Shown here: positions 48,709 to 57,473 of the stretch, piece after piece | Position numbering within the stretch: the first letter of the stretch is position 1 | Layout: each line of letters begins with the position of its first letter | Assembly: GCA_018369555.1 (NCBI GenBank) | Contig: JAGZCC010000002.1 | Location: 1 to 64,000 of the forward strand | DNA from: Thomasclavelia spiroformis | GTDB lineage: Bacteria; Bacillota_I; Bacilli_A; Erysipelotrichales; Coprobacillaceae | Direction of reading: 5' to 3' | DNA length: 64,000 nucleotides | The notes under the pieces: generated by a model | The model's input: the letters and a program-made list of their open reading frames with translations, nothing else | The model's database searches: none | Told to the model about the DNA's origin: nothing | Made by a program: the position numbers and the translations under genes

Positions 48709-50067
48709 TTAATTATTTAAGTTAGTAATTGAATATTTTGTATTAGCAGATATCTTTTTGTTTTTTAATAAAATAAAATAAATAAAACATAACGAGATAA
48801 TAGTTAAAATGATTTGAGCTATTGGATAGGCAAGCCATATACCTGTTAATTTTAAAATATTGGAAAAATAAATTAGACATCCTGGAATTATTATACATGG
48901 TTCAAGATAGACAATGATTGATGAAAATAAAGTTCTTTCTGTAGCATAAAATAAAGCACATGATAAACGATTATTTCCAATAAAAGGAAATGATAATGCA
49001 GTTATTATTAATGCTTTACGACATTCATCATAGATACCATTGTCAACATTAAATAATGAGGTTAATGTATTTGGAAAAATAATTACTAGGATGGTTAATG
49101 TAATAGAGATAATAAAAGATATAGAAATTGCTTTTTTATAAATATATTTAATTAATAGCGGTTCTTTACAACCGTGATAATAACTTAATAATGGTTGGAT
49201 ACCATCTCCAATTCCTTGTAAGAATAATTGGATTGATGATAGTACATAACTGATGATAGAAAAGATGGTTAATGCATCATTACCACCGTAGTGAATACAC
49301 ATCCAGTTAGTAATCACAGTAATGATACAAGGGATGAGAGTTTGACCAAAAGGAGAAATCCCGATTGTTAAAATTTTTTTAATAGTTATTAAATTAGGAA
49401 TATAATCAGTTAAGTTCAATTCTTTTAGCTTAAAATAGATCAGCATAATAGCCCCGCTAAATGCAACGAATCCTTGAGCAATAATTGTTGCTAATGCAGC
49501 CCCATGCAAACCAAGTTGCATTTTATATACAAATACGTAGTCTAAAATAATATTAACAATTAAGCCACTACTCATACTAATAGTTGCATAAATAGTTTTA
49601 CCTTGGTTTCTTAATAGAGGATTAATGCCATTTCCAATTATCGGTAGAATCCCGCCAATTAAAATAACATGAATATATTCATAAGCACCATTGTAAACAT
49701 TTCCTTTAGCCCCTAAAAAAAATAATAAGTCACTTACAAAATAATTTAAAATAATTGGTAAAATTATGCCACTAGCTAGTAATAAAGAACAAGTAACGCC
49801 AATTGTTTTATGCATTTGTTTTATTTTATTTTGACCATTATAGTATGAATAGCTAACGGCACCGCCAATTCCAAGTCCAATTGCAGTAGCGTTTAAAATT
49901 ACTTGAATTGGATAAGCAATATTAATTGCCGCCAAAGCACTGTCATTTACAGCATTTGCCACAAATAAACCATCAATGATCGAATAAAAACCACTAAGTA
50001 ACATTGTAATCATTGATGGTATTACATATTTATAAAATTTTTGATTAATTATTTTTTTATTCATCAT
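48709..50067 (-). CDS. MATE-family efflux transporter
   Basis: 452 residues. ATG 50067 (or the adjacent ATG 50064) lies just after AAAGGAAG; an in-frame ATG at 50088 sits in the promoter dyad and is not likely. Twelve membrane spans in two halves; FYSIIDGLFVANAVNDSALAAINIAYP, GIGGAVSYSYYNGQ and QGIGDGIQPLLSYYHG are typical. It probably exports drugs or metabolites in exchange for Na+ or H+. The MerR gene directly upstream, plus a MerR-type promoter between them, says it is induced by a small molecule. Confidence 0.92.
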   Translation of the reverse strand: MMNKKIINQKFYKYVIPSMITMLLSGFYSIIDGLFVANAVNDSALAAINIAYPIQVILNATAIGLGIGGAVSYSYYNGQNKIKQMHKTIGVTCSLLLASGIILPIILNYFVSDLLFFLGAKGNVYNGAYEYIHVILIGGILPIIGNGINPLLRNQGKTIYATISMSSGLIVNIILDYVFVYKMQLGLHGAALATIIAQGFVAFSGAIMLIYFKLKELNLTDYIPNLITIKKILTIGISPFGQTLIPCIITVITNWMCIHYGGNDALTIFSIISYVLSSIQLFLQGIGDGIQPLLSYYHGCKEPLLIKYIYKKAISISFIISITLTILVIIFPNTLTSLFNVDNGIYDECRKALIITALSFPFIGNNRLSCALFYATERTLFSSIIVYLEPCIIIPGCLIYFSNILKLTGIWLAYPIAQIILTIISLCFIYFILLKNKKISANTKYSITNLNN

Positions 50068-50074
50068 ACCACTT

Positions 50075-50118
50075 CCTTTATATCGCAAGTATAAAGGTTG
50101 GTGTTAGACAAAGGTCAA
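50075..50118 (-). promoter_or_regulatory. MerR-type promoter of the MATE gene
   Basis: -35 TTGACC (50118-50113) and -10 TATACT (50093-50088) are 19 bases apart, the overlong spacing that MerR regulators correct by twisting DNA. An 8-base perfect inverted repeat (CCTTTATA...TATAAAGG, 50097-50075) overlaps the -10. Confidence 0.65.
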
Positions 50119-50120
50119 GA

Positions 50121-50900
50121 TTATTTATTAATTATTGGTAAATAAATTTCAGCATAATAATTTTTTTTATCGTGATAAAAAGTTAAGGGGATTTCTTTAA
50201 CTAGAAAATATGATTCATAGCTTAAGTTATAAATTTTAGCATATTCATGAAGTCTTTCGACTATATTTTTATTGATGGTTTTATTGTCCATAGCACAGGT
50301 CATATGAATGCATTTAGTTAAATTAATAGTTTGAAGATCTAACGATAATTGTAATTCTTTAGCAATGTCGGTTTCTAAAGTTACATAGGTAGCTTGTTGG
50401 TTTAATGCATGGTCATATTTTTTAAAAATAGAACATAAAACAAATTCATCGGTAGTAATGTGTCTAATTTTGTGAGTAAAAAATTCATCACTATTCTTGC
50501 TTTCAAATAAGATGTATGAAATGGGAAATGTCATTATTTCGATATTTTTATCTTTTTTGATTTGATGGTATAGTGATTGAATATAGTTGATTTTTTTTAG
50601 TAATTGTTGTTCGTATAAGATTCTTCTTTCAACTTTGGTTTTTTGCATTTCTACTAATTGATATGCTTGAATTGGATCTGGATTTTGGTATAATTTTTGG
50701 ATTTCAATAATTGAAAAATCTAAGTGACGATAGTAAATGATATCTAAAAGTTCTAGAACATTTTTTAAAGTATATACACGATAATTATTATGGGGATTAG
50801 TAGTGGGGTGAACTAATCCTTTTTTTTCATAGAAACGAATGGCATCATTTGTTAGACCTAATAATTTACTTATTTGTGAGATTGTGTATGTTTTATTCAT
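50121..50900 (-). CDS. MerR-family regulator with effector domain
   Basis: 259 residues. The N-terminal MerR winged helix is MNKTYTISQISKLLGLTNDAIRFYEKKGLVHPTTN...NNYRVYT, followed by a dimerisation helix (about 85-118). A C-terminal domain of about 140 residues resembles GyrI-like/BmrR-type ligand domains. It probably senses a drug-like molecule and activates the MATE gene 53 bases downstream. AAAAGGAG precedes the ATG. Confidence 0.88.
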   Translation of the reverse strand: MNKTYTISQISKLLGLTNDAIRFYEKKGLVHPTTNPHNNYRVYTLKNVLELLDIIYYRHLDFSIIEIQKLYQNPDPIQAYQLVEMQKTKVERRILYEQQLLKKINYIQSLYHQIKKDKNIEIMTFPISYILFESKNSDEFFTHKIRHITTDEFVLCSIFKKYDHALNQQATYVTLETDIAKELQLSLDLQTINLTKCIHMTCAMDNKTINKNIVERLHEYAKIYNLSYESYFLVKEIPLTFYHDKKNYYAEIYLPIINK

Positions 50901-50959
50901 ATTAAACTCCTTTTAAAATATAATAATTAAAAAACATGATTCTATTGTGAAACATGTTT

Positions 50960-51790
50960 TTAGTTACTGTTAATTAACAGTTTTATTTTTTTATTATTAC
51001 CTTGGATATCACCTAAATAGAAAGAAACGACAAACCCAATTATAGCAAAAATAATACAGATTAAAGAATGAATATTCATTTGTAATGTGCAACTTTCATT
51101 AAGGACATTAGGGATAATTGATAAAAATAAACCAAAAATAATCGAAAATGTCATGGTATAAAATTTTGTAATTAATTTGTTTATTATAAATGAAATTACT
51201 ATTACACCAATAATTAATCCAAAACCAGCAGGAATAAGAATAGAAAGATCAAAATTAGCTAAAGAACTTACATATAATTCATATAATCCTAGAGTAGATA
51301 AAATAACAGCACTATCAACTCCAGGAACAATTGATGATCCTGCAACAGCGATTCCTAGTATTATTGATTGAAATAAATTTGGATTAGTAATTGGTAGAAA
51401 TAGATTGCTATTAAAAGAAAATATACTTAAACCTAGAATTGTAGTGATAATAATAACAAGATAATATTTATTTGAAAAACCCTCTTTTTTTACTTCTTTA
51501 TAAAATAGTGGAATTGTACCTATTACTAAACCTAAAAATGTAAATCTTGTCCAAGCTTCAAAATTATTTAATAAAAAATCAACTATTTTACTAAAAATTA
51601 TTGCTCCCATTCCAAATCCTATACATAATGGAAGTAAAAATAAAATATTTTTTTTAAAATTTTTAAACAATGTTGCAAAGGCATTAATAGTCTTTTGATA
51701 TAATCCCAAAATAACCAATAATACACTTCCGCTTAAACCTGGGGCAATTCCACCGATACCGACAATTAATCCTTTTAAAAAAGTAATCAT
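50960..51790 (-). CDS. DUF368 membrane protein (polyprenyl-phosphate transporter, PopT type)
   Basis: 276 residues, about eight membrane spans. The family hallmark GLIVGIGGIAPGLSGSVLLVILGLYQ at the N-terminus is repeated as AVAGSSIVPGVDSAVILSTLGLYELYV in the middle, an inverted-repeat design. DUF368 proteins have been assigned to recycling of undecaprenyl phosphate across the membrane for wall synthesis. It stands alone. Confidence 0.88.
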   Translation of the reverse strand: MITFLKGLIVGIGGIAPGLSGSVLLVILGLYQKTINAFATLFKNFKKNILFLLPLCIGFGMGAIIFSKIVDFLLNNFEAWTRFTFLGLVIGTIPLFYKEVKKEGFSNKYYLVIIITTILGLSIFSFNSNLFLPITNPNLFQSIILGIAVAGSSIVPGVDSAVILSTLGLYELYVSSLANFDLSILIPAGFGLIIGVIVISFIINKLITKFYTMTFSIIFGLFLSIIPNVLNESCTLQMNIHSLICIIFAIIGFVVSFYLGDIQGNNKKIKLLINSN

Positions 51791-51961
51791 TTATTTTCCT
51801 CCACTTTATTTTAAATATCTAAATTTAGCTTATATGATAGCTTAGATTAATTAATTTTACAACATATCAATCTTAATATTGTATTAAGTTATTTTAATGT
51901 TTATGTTAAGATTTTACTAATATATTATTATCCAAAAATATTTAATCATAAAAATGTAATA

Positions 51962-52003
51962 TTGACAAAATATTTATCATATGATAAATTATTGTTATAT
52001 AAT
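51962..52003 (+). promoter_or_regulatory. Promoter region of the trpXYZ T-box transcript
   Basis: TTGACA (51962-51967) with TAAATT (51985-51990) at 17 bases, or a second -10 TATAAT (51998-52003). Between them lies a perfect 16-base palindrome, TTTATCATATGATAAA (51973-51988), which could bind a repressor. Confidence 0.5.
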
Positions 52004-52021
52004 CAAACTATTGATTGGGAG

Positions 52022-52236
52022 ATAAAACATTGAACGTGCTTATAGAGAGTCTAGGATGGTGGAATCTAGATAGAAATACGGCTTTGGTAAATGGACCCAT
52101 GAAGGCAAAAGGGAAAGATGATTCAAGTATCTTTTGACGTTTAGCTTACGTTATAAAGCTAGAATGTGATAGCATTTTTTAACCGTAAGGTGGCATAGCA
52201 GATTTTTACATCTGTCCTTTTAGGGCAGATGTTTTT
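52022..52236 (+). promoter_or_regulatory. T-box riboswitch, predicted tryptophan-specific
   Basis: Stem I features AGAGAG (52035-52040) and an apical hairpin TCTAG...CTAGA with GGTGGAA. Both specifier candidates read TGG (52085-52087 and, followed by a purine, 52092-52094). The T-box AAGGTGGCATAGCA (52187-52200) has the TGGC bulge, which suits the G discriminator of tRNA-Trp. It ends in a terminator stem (52208-52217 with 52223-52232) and six T. Uncharged tRNA-Trp should allow readthrough into the transporter genes. Together with 52258-52293 this fills the gene-free stretch 51791-52335. Confidence 0.85.
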
Positions 52237-52257
52237 TGTTTAAAGGGGGATAATATT

Positions 52258-52293
52258 ATGAAATTAGATAGACGATGGTGTGGCTATAATTAA
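52258..52293 (+). CDS. 11-codon leader peptide between T-box and trpX
   Basis: MKLDRRWCGYN then TAA, with an AAAGGGGG ribosome site eight bases upstream. It holds one Trp codon after two Arg codons. A chance open frame is possible, but the strong site and the place suggest translation-dependent tuning of trpX. Confidence 0.4.
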   Translation: MKLDRRWCGYN

Positions 52294-52335
52294 ATTTATA
52301 AACAAATATATAATTATAGAAAAGGGGTAAGTAAA

Positions 52336-53313
52336 ATGAAAAAAATATTTAAGTTGATGATTGTGTGTGTGTTAACGTTAGGAGTTTTAACTGGATGTGG
52401 TAATAGTAGTGATGGTAATTTAAAGGAAGTAGCGATTATTCAATATGTTGAACATACTTCTTTAAATATAATCAAAGATGCTTTTGATAAGCAGATGGAA
52501 AAATTAGGGTATAAACAAGGTGAAAATATTAATTATACATTTAAAAATGCTCAGGGTGATGCAAATATTGCCCCTTCAATTATTCAAGGTTTTCAAGCTA
52601 GTAAAAAAGATTGTGTGGTAGCAATTGCTACTCCTGTTGCAATGTCAGCAGCAGTGATGGCTAAAGATACACCGGTTGTTTTTGCGGCAGTAACTGATCC
52701 CATCAGTGCAGGGTTAACTTCATCATTAAAAAAACCAGATAAAAATATTACTGGTACTAGTGATGAGATTCAAGTAGATAAGATTTTAAGTAAGGCATTA
52801 GAAATTAATCCAGAAATGAAAACATTAGGGGTCATTTATAATAAAGGTGAAGCTAACTCGGTTACAAATATAAATAAAGCTAAGTCATTTTGTGAAAAAA
52901 ATAATATTACTTTAGTAGAAGGAACAATTAGTGCTGTTAATGAAATTCAAAGTGCAATTGATGTTCTAGTAAGTAAAAGCGATGCAATTTTTGCACCTAA
53001 TGATAATATGGTAGCAAGTGCGATGGATATTGTTTCAAAAACATGTATAGATGCTAAAGTACCATTGTATGTAGGGGCTGATTCAATGGTACAAGATGGT
53101 GGATTTTTAAGTGTTGGAATTAATTATGAGACTTTAGGTAAGGAAACTGCTAATATGGTTGATAAGGTTTTAAAAGGTAATAAAGTAGAAGATATTCCAG
53201 TTAAGGTTTTTAAAGATAATTTGAGTATTTATGTAAATAAAGATGTATTAAATCAACTTGAAATTAATTTACCTAATAGTATAAAAAATGATAAATCATA
53301 TATAGAAATGTAG
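52336..53313 (+). CDS. trpX: ABC transporter substrate-binding lipoprotein (TrpX type)
   Basis: 325 residues. Signal peptide with lipobox LTGC (Cys at 23), so it is lipid-anchored outside. The body is the ABC_sub_bind family (VAIIQYVEHTSLNIIKDAFDKQMEKLGY, DTPVVFAAVTDPISAGL, GVIYNKGEANSV, SDAIFAPNDNMVASAMD). With the next two genes it makes a complete transporter. The Trp-type T-box upstream makes tryptophan the likely cargo. Confidence 0.88.
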   Translation: MKKIFKLMIVCVLTLGVLTGCGNSSDGNLKEVAIIQYVEHTSLNIIKDAFDKQMEKLGYKQGENINYTFKNAQGDANIAPSIIQGFQASKKDCVVAIATPVAMSAAVMAKDTPVVFAAVTDPISAGLTSSLKKPDKNITGTSDEIQVDKILSKALEINPEMKTLGVIYNKGEANSVTNINKAKSFCEKNNITLVEGTISAVNEIQSAIDVLVSKSDAIFAPNDNMVASAMDIVSKTCIDAKVPLYVGADSMVQDGGFLSVGINYETLGKETANMVDKVLKGNKVEDIPVKVFKDNLSIYVNKDVLNQLEINLPNSIKNDKSYIEM

Positions 53314-53322
53314 AGGGTATTT

Positions 53323-54192
53323 ATGAGTCAAGTAGTTATTTTAGGAGCATTAGAATTAGGGGGAATATTTGCGGTTTTATCACTAGGTTTATATATTAGT
53401 TATAAAGTGTTAAATATTCCAGATTTAACAGTTGATGGAAGTTTTACTTTAGGAACAGCTATAAGTGCTGTATTTACGATGAATTCAATGCCGTATTTTG
53501 GTATTTTAGCTTCATTTGTTTTTGGAATTATTGCGGGAATGGTGACGGGGTTATTAATTACAAAGTTGAAAATTATGCCATTATTATCTGGAATTCTTAC
53601 AATGACAGGTCTGTATTCAATTAATCTAATGATTATGAATAATACGCCAACTATTTCTTTGTTTGATCAAACTACTATTTTTAGTAGTTTGAATAATATT
53701 ACACCATATGGTAAGTTGATTGTTATTTACGTGATTGTAATTTTAATAGTTATTGTTTTAAACTTATTTTTAAAAACACAATTAGGATTATCACTTCGTG
53801 CTTGTGGTGATAATGAAGCAATGGTTAGAGCTAGTTCAATTGATACTGATAAAATGAAAGTATTAGGGTTAGCACTTGCAAACGGGTTTGTTTCAATGAG
53901 TGGAGCAATATTTGCACAGCACCAAAGCTTTGCCGATGTTAATAGTGGTATTGGGATGATGGTTATTGGTCTGGCTAGTATTATTGTTGGAACGACTTTT
54001 ATTAAAAAGGAAAAGATTATTTTTCAATTAATAGCAGTTGTTTTTGGGGCTATTTTCTATCGTGCAATTTTAACTGTTGCTTTACAGTTAGGCCTACCTT
54101 CAGGATATTTAAAATTACTTTCAGCTATACTAGTTATCATTGCGATTGCTTCAACAAATGGGGCATTTAAAAGGAAAAAAAGGAGAAAATAG
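53323..54192 (+). CDS. trpY: ABC transporter permease (TrpY type)
   Basis: 289 residues, about eight to nine membrane spans, branched-chain-type permease family. It shows YISYKVLNIPDLTVDGSFTLGTAISAV near the N-terminus and LRACGDNEAMVRASSIDTDKMKVLGLALANGFVSMSGAIFAQHQ in the ATPase-coupling loop. It starts 9 bases after trpX and ends 2 bases before the ATPase gene. Confidence 0.88.
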   Translation: MSQVVILGALELGGIFAVLSLGLYISYKVLNIPDLTVDGSFTLGTAISAVFTMNSMPYFGILASFVFGIIAGMVTGLLITKLKIMPLLSGILTMTGLYSINLMIMNNTPTISLFDQTTIFSSLNNITPYGKLIVIYVIVILIVIVLNLFLKTQLGLSLRACGDNEAMVRASSIDTDKMKVLGLALANGFVSMSGAIFAQHQSFADVNSGIGMMVIGLASIIVGTTFIKKEKIIFQLIAVVFGAIFYRAILTVALQLGLPSGYLKLLSAILVIIAIASTNGAFKRKKRRK

Positions 54193-54194
54193 TT

Positions 54195-54980
54195 ATGTTG
54201 GAACTAAAGAATGTTTCGGTTGTTTTTAATGAAGGAACTGTTAATGAAAAAGTTGCTCTCAATGATATTAGTTTAAAATTAAATACTGGTGATTTTGTTA
54301 CAATTATTGGGAGTAATGGAGCAGGAAAATCAACATTATTTCAGGCTATTTCAGGAGCAATAGAAACAAAAAGTGGATCAATTTTATTAAATGATCGAAA
54401 TATTACATTTGAACCTGAGTATAAACGTTCTCGGGTGATTGGAAGATTATTTCAAGACCCATTAAAAGGAACCGCTCCTAATATGACAATTGAAGAAAAT
54501 CTTCATCTTTCTAATCAACGTGGTAAGCATTTTAGCTTGAATTTAATGTCGCATCGCTATCGTGATACTTTTAAAAAGGCTTTAAAAGAATTGGATTTAG
54601 GGTTAGAAGATCGTTTGGAAACAAAAGTAGGATTATTATCGGGTGGACAAAGACAGGCACTTACTTTATTAATGGCTACTTTAGTAACTCCTGAGCTACT
54701 TTTATTAGATGAACATACGGCTGCTTTGGACCCTAAAACAGCCAAAAAAGTATTAGAATTATCTAAAAAAATAGTAAATGAGCATAATATTACAACATTA
54801 ATGATTACTCATAATATGGAAGATGCATTAAAATATGGTAATAAAACAATGATTATGAAGGATGGAAGAATTATTGCTTTGATTGAAGGTGAAAAAAGAG
54901 AAAAGATGACGATAGATGAATTAATTCACCTATATTCTACTTCATCTAATGAATATAGTGATAAAGTATTATTAAGATAG
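54195..54980 (+). CDS. trpZ: ABC transporter ATP-binding protein (TrpZ type)
   Basis: 261 residues. Walker A GSNGAGKST (about 39-47), Q-loop RLFQDPLKGTAPNMTIEEN, signature LSGGQRQAL, Walker B LLLLDEHTAALDP, switch His in MITHNMEDAL. It drives the trpXY transporter. The ATG 54195 follows AAAGGAG at the end of the permease gene. Confidence 0.9.
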   Translation: MLELKNVSVVFNEGTVNEKVALNDISLKLNTGDFVTIIGSNGAGKSTLFQAISGAIETKSGSILLNDRNITFEPEYKRSRVIGRLFQDPLKGTAPNMTIEENLHLSNQRGKHFSLNLMSHRYRDTFKKALKELDLGLEDRLETKVGLLSGGQRQALTLLMATLVTPELLLLDEHTAALDPKTAKKVLELSKKIVNEHNITTLMITHNMEDALKYGNKTMIMKDGRIIALIEGEKREKMTIDELIHLYSTSSNEYSDKVLLR

Positions 54981-54991
54981 GATGACTTTTT

Positions 54992-55039
54992 CCAGAAGAT
55001 AGATAAAATTATGGTTTATCTGCTTCTGGTTTTATTTTT
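54992..55039 (+). terminator. Terminator of the trpXYZ operon
   Basis: CCAGAAGATAGATAAA (54992-55007) pairs with TTTATCTGCTTCTGG (55015-55029), then a T-rich tail. Confidence 0.8.
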
Positions 55040-55421
55040 ATAAGTAAGATAGTTGAAAATGTCTGTTGGATTGATACTTTAAAAGATGATGAAAGCTATG
55101 CATAGATGTCTTAAAAAAGTCTGAGTAAAATTTAGAAAATGAATGATTTTAGAAATATCATGTTTTTTTTTGATTGCTACAGTTAGGTTATCACGGAGTT
55201 TTTAATGGTTGAAGCTTTGTTTTATACATGAAATGATGTAGATAGATAACTATTATTTTATAATAAAAAATCGATTTTAATAATTTTTTTATTTTGTTTG
55301 ATGAAAAGTATTATTAAGTTAAAGATGATACTACATTAATTTAATGTTGATAAGCTTGTCTCTGTCTTTTGTTATAGCCTATAATATTAACAAAGAATTA
55401 TTTTTGATTAGGGGGATAGTA
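55040..55421. other. Gene-free stretch before the second MATE gene
   Basis: No coding frame, clear fold or recognisable operator was seen. AT-rich with scattered stops. A GATTAGGGGGAT ribosome site for the MATE gene is at its end. Confidence 0.5.
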
Positions 55422-56777
55422 GTGAAACAATATATAAATCAAATTAGTTCAATTTGTCATTTAGCTTGGCCGGCAATTGTTCAAGAAGCAATGAATGTTA
55501 TAGTTTCTTATGTCGATACTGCCATGGTAGGTGCTTTAGGTGCTAGTGCCAGTGCTGCAGTTGGATTGACTTCTACAGTTGGGTGGTTGATTACTAGTAT
55601 TGCAATTGCTTTTGGAATTGGAGTTCTTTCGGTTTGTGCTAAGGCAAAAGGTGCTAATGATAATTTAAAAGTTAAGCGAGTTAGTCAACAGGGGTTATTT
55701 ATTACTTTGATTGTTGGGACAATTCTCACTATCATATGTTTGATTATTGGACCATATTTACCCACGTGGTTAAATGGTGATGAAAAAATTAGAGGGATTG
55801 CATCATCATATTTTATGATTATTTCATTACCATTATTATTTCGGGTAACAGTTTTGATTTTATCTTCGGTATTACGAAGTGTAGGTGATATGAAAACACC
55901 GATGTTAATTAGTTTATATATGAATTTAATTAATATTTGTTTGAATTTTATTTTGATTTATCCAACTCGTAAAATTATGGGAATAACTGTTTTTGGAGCG
56001 GGATTAGGAGTTAAAGGGGCAGCGATTGCAACAGCAATATCTTTTGTTGCTGGAGGGATCATGATGTTTATTAGATATTATAAAAATGAAATATTTGAAT
56101 TTTATAAAACTGGTTTTCATTTTTATAAAGAAGAATTTTTAGGGTGTTTAACGATAGGAGTACCGATTGTTCTAGAAAGAGGTGTTATTTGTTTAGGGCA
56201 TATTACTTTTTCTTCATTGATTGCTAAACTTGGTGTTATTCAATTTGCTGCTCATTCAATTGCAATTCAAGCTGAGCAGGCATTTTATATTCCAGGATAT
56301 GGTTTTCAAGCAGCGGAAGCGACTTTGGTAGGTAATGCTATTGGTGAAAAAAATGAGCGTAAGGTTAAAGAAGTTACCTATTTGATATGTGGAATAACAA
56401 TGGTGTTAATGAGTATTTGTGGAGTGGTTTTATTTATTTTTGCAAAACAATTAATGATGATTTTTACAACGGATTTGAAGGTGATTGAAATAGGTGCAAG
56501 AGTATTAAGAATTGTTTCTATATCAGAACCGATATATGGAATTTTAGTTATTCTTGAAGGAACCTTTAATGGAATGGGAGATACTAAAGCACCTTTTGTT
56601 TTTTCATTGCTTACGATGTGGGGAATTAGAGTATTAGGTACTTTTATAATGATCAATGTGTTTAATTTAAGTGTTGAATTTGTATGGTTGATGATGGTAT
56701 TTGATAATGTTGCAAGATGTGGTTTATTGTTGTTTAGATTTTTAAAGGGAAAGTGGAAATATCGAATTTATCTTTAA
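55422..56777 (+). CDS. MATE-family efflux transporter
   Basis: 451 residues from GTG 55422, placed by AGGGGGAT; an in-frame upstream ATG (55344) has no ribosome site. Twelve membrane spans: QEAMNVIVSYVDTAMVGALGASASAAVGLTS and ITFSSLIAKLGVIQFAAHSIAIQAEQAFYIPGYGFQAAEATLVGNAIG match the first and seventh helices of MATE proteins. It differs from the MerR-linked MATE at 48709 and has no regulator beside it. Substrate unknown. Confidence 0.92.
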   Translation: MKQYINQISSICHLAWPAIVQEAMNVIVSYVDTAMVGALGASASAAVGLTSTVGWLITSIAIAFGIGVLSVCAKAKGANDNLKVKRVSQQGLFITLIVGTILTIICLIIGPYLPTWLNGDEKIRGIASSYFMIISLPLLFRVTVLILSSVLRSVGDMKTPMLISLYMNLINICLNFILIYPTRKIMGITVFGAGLGVKGAAIATAISFVAGGIMMFIRYYKNEIFEFYKTGFHFYKEEFLGCLTIGVPIVLERGVICLGHITFSSLIAKLGVIQFAAHSIAIQAEQAFYIPGYGFQAAEATLVGNAIGEKNERKVKEVTYLICGITMVLMSICGVVLFIFAKQLMMIFTTDLKVIEIGARVLRIVSISEPIYGILVILEGTFNGMGDTKAPFVFSLLTMWGIRVLGTFIMINVFNLSVEFVWLMMVFDNVARCGLLLFRFLKGKWKYRIYL

Positions 56778-56816
56778 AATAATTATTATTGGTAATAATT
56801 ATTTTGGAGGTATACT

Positions 56817-56900
56817 ATGCTGGAGTGTTTTTTAATATTTGTATTAGGAGTAATTATTGGGGTTATAATCATGTGTTTGTTTCAGATTAATAAAAAATAG
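56817..56900 (+). CDS. 27-residue membrane micropeptide (DUF3789-like)
   Basis: MLECFLIFVLGVIIGVIIMC then LFQINKK, behind a strong TTGGAGG seven bases upstream. One membrane span with an LFQIN end, a pattern I associate with DUF3789 peptides that are common near Firmicute mobile elements. It lies 39 bases after the MATE gene. No function is known. Confidence 0.65.
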   Translation: MLECFLIFVLGVIIGVIIMCLFQINKK

Positions 56901-56963
56901 TTTATATGAGTTGCATTTAAATATAATAATGATTATTATATGGTGGTAAAGGATGGATGAATT

Positions 56964-57422
56964 ATGTTAGAAATTGGAAAAAAAGCCCCTGATTTTACAT
57001 TATTAAATCAGGATAATGAGAGTATGTCATTAAGTGATTTTAAAGGAAAAAAAATTATTTTGTATTTTTATCCTAGAGATAATACACCAGGGTGTACTAA
57101 GCAAGCATGTGGTTTTGGAGAACTCTATCCAAGCTTTGTTGAACGTGGAGTACAAATTATTGGGATAAGTAAGGATAGTGTTGCTTCACATAAACGTTTT
57201 AAGGATAAGTATCAATTACCATTTATCTTATTATCTGATCCAGAATTAGAAGCTATTAAAGCTTATGATGTTTGGAAAGAAAAAAATATGTATGGTAAAA
57301 AAGTGATGGGAGTTGTAAGAACTACTTATTTAATTGATGAAAATGGTATGATTATAAAAGCTTTTGAAAAAGTTAAAGCTGCAGATAATCCTCAAAATAT
57401 GTTAAAAGAAATAGAAGGATAA
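56964..57422 (+). CDS. bcp: Thioredoxin-dependent peroxiredoxin (Bcp/PrxQ)
   Basis: 152 residues, the usual size. Peroxidatic Cys44 and resolving Cys49 in YPRDNTPGCTKQACGF, five apart as in PrxQ. It reduces H2O2 and organic peroxides in the cytosol with thioredoxin. AAAGGATGG precedes the ATG. It may be co-transcribed with the HAD gene 51 bases on. Confidence 0.94.
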   Translation: MLEIGKKAPDFTLLNQDNESMSLSDFKGKKIILYFYPRDNTPGCTKQACGFGELYPSFVERGVQIIGISKDSVASHKRFKDKYQLPFILLSDPELEAIKAYDVWKEKNMYGKKVMGVVRTTYLIDENGMIIKAFEKVKAADNPQNMLKEIEG

Positions 57423-57473
57423 AATAGATAATTTATTAATTATATGAATTGTTTATTAAAATGAGGGAATATT

